Below are positions 1-5,008 of a stretch of DNA of 5,067 nt, piece by piece. This stretch comes from an uncultured Clostridia bacterium (GTDB taxonomy: Bacteria; Bacillota_A; Clostridia; Oscillospirales; Oscillospiraceae), in assembly GCA_949289625.1 (NCBI GenBank), contig CASEPH010000378.1:1-5067 (forward strand). Reading direction: 5' to 3'. Below the pieces are notes generated by a model that saw only the letters and a program-made list of their open reading frames with translations, ran no database searches and was not told the DNA's origin. Each line of letters opens with the position of its first letter. The stretch's first letter is position 1. A program made the position numbers and the translations under genes.

Positions 1-936
1 GTCGATCTCTCCGTTCTCGTCCGTTCGGAACTCCTGGGGGCCGTAGGTGCCCTCCACAGATTCGATTTCAAAAACGGCGTTGGGAATCGCCTTTGAGGGG
101 TCGTCTGAGTCCACCTTCACCAGCCTCAACCCGGGCTTGACGTCGTTGAAGAACAACAGTTCCTTGATGCCATCGCCGGCGTGTAACTCCACCTCCTGGG
201 GCGTAGTGTCCAGAATATACCCCTCATCGCCGGTATCCACCTCGAAAGCACGATAAGTGCCCGGCTCCACATTGGTGAGCAGGATCTCACCGAACTGATC
301 AGTCTGGAAATTCCCCAGGAACTCGCCGTCCCGATAGACCGCGAAGGTAACGTCAGGCATTGCGACCATATTTTTTCGATCATACTTGATGATCCGCAAT
401 CCTGGTAGTTCTTCGTTGATAATAGGGATGGTAGTCGTTTCGCCAGCCACTACAGTCGCCGTGTAGACGGTATCATCCAACTGCCAGCCGACCGGGGCAG
501 TTTCCTCTTGGATCCGGTACGCACCCAAGGGGATCTCGTCAAAAATGGCGACGCCCGCGCTTGAAGTCTCCTGTGTGAAGGTCTGCCCACTCTCAATATG
601 CTCAATGGTGATGACTGCTCCCTGCAGTTTCTGGCCGGTATTGGACCGTTTCTCAATTCTCAGCGTGCCATAGGGGTCGTTAAAAAATGTCACCTCGGCC
701 ACTTCATCATAGACCACGGTGACATTCTGGGCGTGCTCTTCACTGATAACATAATGGGATGCCGCATCCCGTTCAATTACGGTATAATTTCCGCTCTTTT
801 TCAGCGGAATCTCAATACGTCCATCCCCGTCCGTCACAAAAACGCCAACAGAATCGCCGTCTGGACCAATGACTTCGAAACGGCACCCACTGATGGGAAT
901 TTCTGTCCCCGTCTCATATTTGAGGATGCGTAATCC
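1..936 (-). repeat. Array of four SpaA/Cna-B-like isopeptide domains inside the adhesin (fourth cut by window edge)
   Basis: Three complete domains and the start of a fourth, spaced 88-90 residues apart. Each begins with an LRxxK strand (Lys350, Lys440, Lys528, Lys618). The complete ones have a Y-x-x-x-E strand (Glu399, Glu488, Glu576) and end in an asparagine strand (FFND with Asn430, IINEE with Asn518, FFND with Asn608). In the family, Lys and Asn form a spontaneous isopeptide bond catalysed by the Glu, giving a rigid protease-resistant stalk. Domain 2 has the classical EETAPVGW signature. The repeats are divergent at DNA level, so this is an old array rather than a recent tandem duplication. 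Confidence 0.85.
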
Positions 937-1968
937 CGTTTCGGGCGGCTCCTCATTGGAATCAGCGTAATTGCTGTAAGTGGAAAGGCTCATAGTTGTC
1001 GTGGGGTCGGTATCCACGACATAGTTCTGGATATTTCCGTATTGGTCTTTCTCGGCACAAACTGCATAGTACACCGCATACTTGTAGACGTTCGTGCGGA
1101 AGGAGAGCTGGACGCTCCCAGTTTCCCCCTGCACACTTTCCAACGGATACAAAACCTTGAACTTGCCGGCATAGCCGTCTCCGGTGCCCTCCGTGGTAAT
1201 GGTGGTAATGTCCCGATTGTCCATATCCACGATTCGGGTTCCTTCGGGGACAGATGCGGGATCTGTAAAGAATACTTCCACAGAATAATCACAGACCCAT
1301 GTTTTGCTCCAGAAGGTAAAAACCTGCTGTTTATACTGTTTGCCGTCAATGGTGACCTGATAAGCCGTATCCCGATCCGGTGTGCAGGTAATCTCCGGCG
1401 ACAGCACCTCCGTCCAAGCCGTCCCTCTGGCGTAGATGTCCTTGGCTGCGGCGAGCATTTTTTGGGCGCGCTGCAGCTCCACTCCGGTCAGAGAGGAATT
1501 GACCTTGAGGTTGTTAATATCCCAGTTACTCAGGAGGTAACACCAGAGGGCCATCTTCGTGGCATAATAACCCTGATATTTGTTTTCAAGGCCAAGTTCC
1601 TCCAAAGAACGGGTGGGATAGCCGCTGGCCACAATTCCCAACACCTTGGGATCTGACGTCTTTTCCTCCGCCAGATATTCAATGCTCTCTCCGACGCCAA
1701 CCGTCTGCGGCACGCCGTAGATATTGGGGTTAACACAGTAGGCCGGAATCTCTCTGGTTTCCCCCTTCGCATTGACATAGTTGTAATAGGTATAGATCAA
1801 TGTTCGGACCCGACCATTGATCATCAGGTAAGAGAGTTCGGTCCCGCCGTTGTAGATGTCGATCTCGCCAAGGGCCTCCTCAACGGAATCTGCTGCCATG
1901 GAGGTTGTCGGCAAAATCGAAAGGGCCATAATCATGGCCAACAGGATCGAGAGAAGTCGTTTTTTCAT
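1..1968 (-). CDS. Thioester-domain / SpaA-repeat surface adhesin, N-terminal 656 residues (3' end outside window)
   Basis: Secreted, probably wall-anchored adhesin or pilus-like stalk. The frame is open from ATG 1968-1966 to the left edge, 656 codons without a stop. Start choice: GGAGG lies 6 bases upstream and is followed by a signal peptide (KKRLL, hydrophobic run to about residue 20, cut likely after SMA/A near 25). Residues about 45-150 look like a thioester (TED/TQXA) head: Cys78 in AYCVN, and TKMALW at 137-142 where the family has TQxxxW, so the glutamine partner is Lys138. Residues 180-340 form a beta-rich part with Cys195, Cys226 and Cys304. From about 345 follow SpaA/Cna-B-like repeats with Lys, Glu and Asn placed for isopeptide bonds. 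The C-terminus, with any sortase motif, is not visible, so attachment is inferred. The leader carries a terminator-like hairpin. Confident on class, not on ligand. Confidence 0.93.
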   Translation of the reverse strand, partial: MKKRLLSILLAMIMALSILPTTSMAADSVEEALGEIDIYNGGTELSYLMINGRVRTLIYTYYNYVNAKGETREIPAYCVNPNIYGVPQTVGVGESIEYLAEEKTSDPKVLGIVASGYPTRSLEELGLENKYQGYYATKMALWCYLLSNWDINNLKVNSSLTGVELQRAQKMLAAAKDIYARGTAWTEVLSPEITCTPDRDTAYQVTIDGKQYKQQVFTFWSKTWVCDYSVEVFFTDPASVPEGTRIVDMDNRDITTITTEGTGDGYAGKFKVLYPLESVQGETGSVQLSFRTNVYKYAVYYAVCAEKDQYGNIQNYVVDTDPTTTMSLSTYSNYADSNEEPPETGLRILKYETGTEIPISGCRFEVIGPDGDSVGVFVTDGDGRIEIPLKKSGNYTVIERDAASHYVISEEHAQNVTVVYDEVAEVTFFNDPYGTLRIEKRSNTGQKLQGAVITIEHIESGQTFTQETSSAGVAIFDEIPLGAYRIQEETAPVGWQLDDTVYTATVVAGETTTIPIINEELPGLRIIKYDRKNMVAMPDVTFAVYRDGEFLGNFQTDQFGEILLTNVEPGTYRAFEVDTGDEGYILDTTPQEVELHAGDGIKELLFFNDVKPGLRLVKVDSDDPSKAIPNAVFEIESVEGTYGPQEFRTDENGEID
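1519..1746 (-). other. Core of thioester-type (TED/TQXA) head domain with Gln-to-Lys change
   Basis: This stretch codes for residues 75-150 of the adhesin. It contains the YC motif (Cys78, codon 1737-1735) and the block T137-K138-M-A-L-W142. In characterised thioester domains the Cys bonds to the Gln of TQxxxW; here that codon (1557-1555) is AAG, lysine. Domain assignment comes from motif recognition, not a profile search. Confidence 0.65.
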
Positions 1969-1974
1969 GGTATT

Positions 1975-1980
1975 CCTCCA
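1975..1980 (-). promoter_or_regulatory. Ribosome binding site of the adhesin gene
   Basis: TGGAGG on the minus strand, 6 bases before ATG 1968. It directly follows a U-tract hairpin, leaving no room for a promoter between hairpin and start codon. The adjacent AAATTTG (1985-1979) is complementary to CAAATTT at 2051-2045 on the other side of the hairpin. Confidence 0.85.
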
Positions 1981-1991
1981 AATTTGAGCAG

Positions 1992-2032
1992 AAAAAGCCG
2001 CAAATCCATTTAGTCTCAATGGATCCACGGCT
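1992..2032 (-). terminator. Hairpin with U-tract in the adhesin leader: candidate attenuator or second tandem terminator
   Basis: Minus-strand RNA reads AGCCGUGGAUCCAU, a short loop, AUGGAUUUGCGGCU, then UUUU. All 14 positions pair, three of them G-U wobbles in a row, and one more U-A pair can close the loop to 7 bases. On the plus strand those three positions are C-A mismatches, so the full helix forms only in RNA made toward the adhesin. It ends 23 bases before the start codon, so every adhesin transcript with this ribosome binding site must cross it. The U-tract is short (four U then C), so termination may be partial or regulated. Confidence 0.7.
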
Positions 2033-2059
2033 GTTCTTCTTATGAAATTTGTTTTGGAA

Positions 2060-2092
2060 ACACAAAAACGGTATGCTATGGCATACCGTTTT
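2060..2092 (-). terminator. Rho-independent terminator after the SLH-protein gene
   Basis: Perfect 12-bp inverted repeat AAAACGGTATGC (2065-2076) and GCATACCGTTTT (2081-2092) with a 4-base loop. Read on the minus strand it ends in a run of five T then GTGTTT, 25 bases past the stop codon of the SLH gene. The symmetric A/T arms mean it could also act on plus-strand transcription, but no plus-strand gene is seen. Confidence 0.88.
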
Positions 2093-2117
2093 GTCCTCTG
2101 TGAAGTTGTCGTGCGCG

Positions 2118-3263
2118 TTAGTGGGCATGGATATTGTATTCCGTCCGCTGAAAGACGCCGTCAATATAGACATCCCACACTTCCATACTATAGGTGCCGG
2201 CCGGGCACGAGTTGAAGAAATCAACAATCTCTTCAGCCCGCCAAGGCCAGAATACCTGGGGATAAATGTCACCGGCGATGGTCAAATTGATTTTTACCTT
2301 CGGCTCTCCGCTTGGATGGGAGAGCGGGGCGCCATTCTGCCACGTCTCGGGATTATCCCCAATGGCATTATATAGCGTGTAAAGCATACGCCGGGTCTCA
2401 TAGAGGTTCCTCACAAACAAGTACTCACGGCCATTGACGGAGTAGTGCCGCGTTTCCGGTGCTGGCAGCTCTGGCTGAGGAAGTAGCGACCAGTCGCAGG
2501 TCGGCTCGGGCAGGTCCCCTACAGGGCCGGAGGCAAACATATTCTTGTCCCAGCGGCTCACATCCGTGATGGCGTAGTTGGTGCCGTCATCGCAGCGGAT
2601 TACATCGCCCTCCTGCGGCACATACCGCGAACCGTCGGAAGGAGGATTGATGGAGCCATCTTCATTCAAGGTAATTCCCCCATCAAGCGATTCCTCCGGC
2701 ATAGTAGCATTTTCGCTATGCAAAGCCCGATAGAGTAGGATCGCCATATCGCCGCGAGTCAACACCTGCTTTGTTATGAACTCGGACGGTGCCAGGCCAA
2801 GGCACACCAGTTTGCTGCAGGCAGAGGAATAATCCCAATCGCTTTCGGTGTAACCGAGGTACCGCAGAACCACAGTGCATCCAGCCGCCGAGGTGACTGG
2901 GTCTCCTGCTCCAAAGACCCCACCGCCATAACCTGCCATGAGGCCGTTATAGTTGCAGAAACCAACATAAACTTGCGCCCAGTTCGGGACATCTGTAAAT
3001 CTGCATGCCCGAATATAAAGCTTCTGTTCCGCTTCGAGGTATTCAGGCTTGACGGTGATCCTCGCCAGCAGCACCGCCAGTTCTGTGCGCGTCAGGCCGG
3101 AGTCCAGCATCATGTCTCCGTCCTCTGCGCCCACCATGATCCCGCGCTCTTTCAGATAAGCTGCGGCAATTTCAGGTTCTGTGGCTGTCACCGCCGCCAA
3201 TGCGGGGCAGGTCAGTACAAATGCCAGAACTAAGCTCAGACACAATGAGCATACCCTTTTCAT
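2118..3263 (-). CDS. Secreted SLH-domain cell-surface protein
   Basis: A 381-residue exported protein expected to sit on the cell wall through SLH repeats, which in this family bind pyruvylated secondary wall polysaccharide. The signal peptide is residues 1-23 (MKRVC, hydrophobic core, PALA). Three SLH repeats follow: about 30-69 with LTRTELAVLLARI, 86-137 with FTDVPNWAQVYV and a degenerate TSAA in place of the TRAE motif, and 148-182 with LTRGDMAILLYRAL. A linker at 190-270 is acidic and proline-rich, with LPEP, LPQP and LPAP. Residues about 272-381 form a compact aromatic-rich module (YSVNGREYLFVRNLYE; FWPWRAEEIVDFF) that I do not recognise. AAAGGGG lies 9 bases before the ATG. It has its own promoter candidate and a strong terminator, so is probably transcribed alone or as a sub-operon. 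No sortase motif or membrane anchor is seen at the C-terminus. Confidence 0.93.
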   Translation of the reverse strand: MKRVCSLCLSLVLAFVLTCPALAAVTATEPEIAAAYLKERGIMVGAEDGDMMLDSGLTRTELAVLLARITVKPEYLEAEQKLYIRACRFTDVPNWAQVYVGFCNYNGLMAGYGGGVFGAGDPVTSAAGCTVVLRYLGYTESDWDYSSACSKLVCLGLAPSEFITKQVLTRGDMAILLYRALHSENATMPEESLDGGITLNEDGSINPPSDGSRYVPQEGDVIRCDDGTNYAITDVSRWDKNMFASGPVGDLPEPTCDWSLLPQPELPAPETRHYSVNGREYLFVRNLYETRRMLYTLYNAIGDNPETWQNGAPLSHPSGEPKVKINLTIAGDIYPQVFWPWRAEEIVDFFNSCPAGTYSMEVWDVYIDGVFQRTEYNIHAH

Positions 3264-3272
3264 ACAATCGGT

Positions 3273-3279
3273 CCCCTTT
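3273..3279 (-). promoter_or_regulatory. Ribosome binding site of the SLH-protein gene
   Basis: AAAGGGG on the minus strand, 9 bases before ATG 3263. It deviates from AGGAGG and sits at the long end of normal spacing, suggesting moderate translation. It supports this start, which is also the one that gives a complete signal peptide. Confidence 0.6.
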
Positions 3280-3295
3280 CAGGTGATTTTGCTCT
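3279..3295 (-). repeat. Leader motif copy 1 (upstream of SLH gene)
   Basis: Minus strand AGAGCAAAATC then ACCTGA, directly after the -10 box of the proposed promoter, so it is at the very 5' end of the SLH transcript. The same motif with two extra bases occurs at 5022-5040, just before the membrane-protein gene. Confidence 0.55.
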
Positions 3296-3324
3296 ATTAC
3301 ACCAGACTGAGACTGATTTTACAA
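3296..3324 (-). promoter_or_regulatory. Extended -10 promoter for the SLH-protein gene
   Basis: Minus strand TTGTAA (3324-3319) and TGTAAT (3301-3296) are separated by exactly 17 bases. TG plus one base precedes the -10 box, making an extended -10. This matches 4 of 6 and 5 of 6 positions of the vegetative sigma consensus. Transcription would begin near 3289, giving a leader of about 26 bases. The spacer carries a tandem CAGTCT CAGTCT. Confidence 0.62.
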
Positions 3325-3342
3325 CGCACATCCTGTAAATCA
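3314..3342 (-). promoter_or_regulatory. Inverted repeat over the -35 box of the SLH promoter (possible operator)
   Basis: TTTACA (3318-3323) and TGTAAA (3334-3339) are inverted around 10 bases; the arms extend to TGATTTTACA and TGTAAATCA with one unpaired base. It covers the -35 hexamer and reaches the sortase stop codon. It is AT-rich with no T-run after it, so it fits a repressor site better than a terminator. The binding protein is unknown. Confidence 0.35.
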
Positions 3343-4125
3343 GGTAATTTCACGTGCTTGCACACACCAGCGCATCTCCGGCACGTTACGAACACAGGTA
3401 ATCAGCGTGATCATGTTCTCACTGGATCGGCCAAGTCTTGAGAAGTCGGTTTCTTCGATCTGTCCCACATAGAAAACCTCATACGTTCGCGTGCCGAGTT
3501 TTGTTGTGTAGGTGATCTTATCCCCGTCCTCCAGAGTATGGATCTGTCCAAAGTGATTGGCGACGCCGCGGTTATGGCCAGCCAGACCCACATTACCATC
3601 CCAACAGGATGTAGACTTAAAATGGCCGGCACCTTTTGCAAGGCTCTCCAGGCTCTCGTCTTCATAGACTTTTACGGACAGCCCCAGGGAGGGGATCTTC
3701 AGCCTTCCCAGACTGCCATCCTCATAAAAAAGGCCATCCGGCAGGGTGAACTTGTTACTGCTCAGGCTGGTATCCTGCGCCGGCGTGCTGTCATCATAGG
3801 AAGCCGGTGGGAGGTAGATTGTCTCCCCGCTGATGGTGCTCCCGGTCGATGTGCTGGCCTGGGGAATCAGAGTTGTCCCGGCCCCGGGCAGGTAGGATTC
3901 TGGGCTGCCGAATGGCGGTGCAAAGACAGCGGTATTCTTACTGCGGTCGATGTTGCTGCTCTCCGTGGCCCCACCACCAACGACAACCACTTGGTCAACA
4001 GAGGTGGGGGGAGCATACATGGGGCCGTCCGAGTCGTCAAACTCATACTCCGCCGCCAGTGCCGGGGTCGCCATCATCGCCGCGACGGCTATCAGCAGCA
4101 TTGCTGCTTTCAGCCAGTTCCTCAT
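3340..4125 (-). CDS. Sortase, class D-like
   Basis: A 261-residue cysteine transpeptidase that should cleave an LPXTG-like motif and join the protein to peptidoglycan or to another subunit. The catalytic domain is about residues 139-261: LKIPSLGLSVKVY, GNVGLAGHNRG with His184, TLITC with Cys244, and MRWCVQA with Arg252, so all three catalytic residues are present at family spacing. Residues 1-25 are a hydrophobic N-terminus ending PALAA that reads as a cleavable signal peptide, whereas many sortases keep it as an anchor. Residues 26-130 are a long Ser/Thr/Pro-rich linker. The first 83 bases overlap the membrane-protein gene in another frame; AAGGAG at 4141-4136, inside that gene, is 10 bases before the ATG, indicating translational coupling. 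Class D is assigned by motif style; substrate choice is unproven. Confidence 0.92.
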   Translation of the reverse strand: MRNWLKAAMLLIAVAAMMATPALAAEYEFDDSDGPMYAPPTSVDQVVVVGGGATESSNIDRSKNTAVFAPPFGSPESYLPGAGTTLIPQASTSTGSTISGETIYLPPASYDDSTPAQDTSLSSNKFTLPDGLFYEDGSLGRLKIPSLGLSVKVYEDESLESLAKGAGHFKSTSCWDGNVGLAGHNRGVANHFGQIHTLEDGDKITYTTKLGTRTYEVFYVGQIEETDFSRLGRSSENMITLITCVRNVPEMRWCVQAREIT

Positions 4126-5008
4126 ACATTTTTCGCTCCTTCCGTTTCATGATAAAGTACATTCCTCCAGTGCCAGCGCCAAGGGCTGCCAGCGCGGGCA
4201 ATGCCACTATCAGCCAGTTCAGGCCTCCACTTTGGGACTGCCCCCCATCCATAGGCTCAACAGGCGTTCCGGTGAAAATGACGGTATAGCGGATCACTGT
4301 AACGCCGGTTCGGTAGACCTCACCTGTATAGTTGGCTGTGGTCGTGTATCCCGTCACATAACTGACCGTTTTGCTCCCACCATAGGTACAGATAGCAGTA
4401 AAGCGGTCACCAATCTCATAATCGTCGGCGTTGTAGGTGTTGTCCGTCTGCCACTGGACATCCTGGAGTGTCAGGGTTCTGCCACCCTCAGTGATGCTTT
4501 TTGGCAGATGGTTGAGGTCCTGGTTCGCCAGATTGGGGTAGGTTCTGGTGGCTGTGACCGGCTGGGTGCTGCTGCCATAGCCAGCCGCCTCGGTCTTGAT
4601 GCTGTCCAGATCAAGGGTGAGGGTGCCGGTAAACCCTTCTTCCGTGGTGACCTCCTTCTCCTGGGGCAGCAGTGACAAGATTGTGTCCATATCCTTTTTG
4701 TCGCTGTCCACCTTCTCTTCCTGGGTGATGACCTGCGTCTCACTGCCGATGATGACCTCTCGCAGCACATCGGTGCAGTCGTACAGGAGGCCATCCCGCT
4801 CAAACTGCCCCATGGGGAGCGTGGAGGGGTCGGTATTGGGCGAGAGATCATACACCTTGCGGATCTCCTTGTTGTCCTGGTCGAGGATGATATCGACCGG
4901 GAGCATGGCGTCAGGATCCGTCATGCCCAAACTGACCGCGCCCGCAGGCAGCGTCAGCATGGTCAAAAGCAGGAGCGATGCGGTGAGAGATAAGATTTTG
5001 TTCTTCAC
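4043..5008 (-). CDS. Signal-peptide, single-pass membrane protein upstream of sortase; family not recognised
   Basis: About 321 residues from GTG 5008 (323 if ATG 5014 is used). I prefer GTG because AGGAGG is 8 bases before it but only 2 before the ATG, it gives a typical MKNKIL signal start, and it overlaps a TGA as GTGA. The signal peptide ends at PAGA near residue 24. The extracellular part (25-262) is acidic and Thr-rich with a beta-like pattern, including a Thr/Tyr-rich stretch near 208-232 (YGGSKTVSYVTGYTTT). One membrane helix lies at about 264-286, followed by KRKERK, so the tail of about 35 residues should be cytoplasmic. No LPXTG motif is seen. Its tail codons also encode the sortase signal peptide. 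A role as a sortase partner or membrane-anchored surface subunit is inference from position and coupling only. Confidence 0.88.
   Translation of the reverse strand: MKNKILSLTASLLLLTMLTLPAGAVSLGMTDPDAMLPVDIILDQDNKEIRKVYDLSPNTDPSTLPMGQFERDGLLYDCTDVLREVIIGSETQVITQEEKVDSDKKDMDTILSLLPQEKEVTTEEGFTGTLTLDLDSIKTEAAGYGSSTQPVTATRTYPNLANQDLNHLPKSITEGGRTLTLQDVQWQTDNTYNADDYEIGDRFTAICTYGGSKTVSYVTGYTTTANYTGEVYRTGVTVIRYTVIFTGTPVEPMDGGQSQSGGLNWLIVALPALAALGAGTGGMYFIMKRKERKMYEELAESSNAADSRRGDDGDPGTGGGV
4136..4141 (-). promoter_or_regulatory. Ribosome binding site of the sortase gene, inside the preceding gene
   Basis: AAGGAG on the minus strand, 10 bases before ATG 4125, lying in the codons for the basic stop-transfer residues (KRKERK) of the membrane protein. 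Its position means sortase synthesis begins while ribosomes still translate the upstream gene. Confidence 0.6.

Noticed and set aside
1..936. Possible recent tandem duplication in the adhesin repeats
   Set aside because: The domains match in protein pattern only; I see no long DNA identity between them, so no recent duplication is claimed.
1042..1656. 204-codon plus-strand open frame
   Set aside because: It lies fully antisense to the adhesin, whose frame shows signal peptide and domain motifs. The antisense product has no recognisable domain and no good ribosome binding site.
1880..2272. 130-codon minus-strand frame crossing the SLH-adhesin gap
   Set aside because: It runs through the terminator and both flanking genes in a wrong frame, so it is not a credible gene.
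3314..3342. Terminator for the sortase gene
   Set aside because: The inverted repeat overlaps the stop codon, is AT-rich with a 10-base loop, and is not followed by a U-tract on the minus strand.
3538..4152. 204-codon plus-strand open frame opposite the sortase
   Set aside because: Shadow of the sortase frame; Cys/Arg/Gly-rich translation typical of antisense GC-rich codons.
3950..4675. 241-codon plus-strand open frame
   Set aside because: It spans the antisense of the sortase and membrane-protein genes, whose minus-strand products have clear export signals and catalytic motifs. The plus-strand translation is low-complexity and unlike any family.
4471..4851. 126-codon minus-strand frame within the membrane-protein gene
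   Set aside because: Same-strand alternative frame rich in Arg, Ser and Pro with no ribosome binding site; the main frame has signal peptide and membrane helix.
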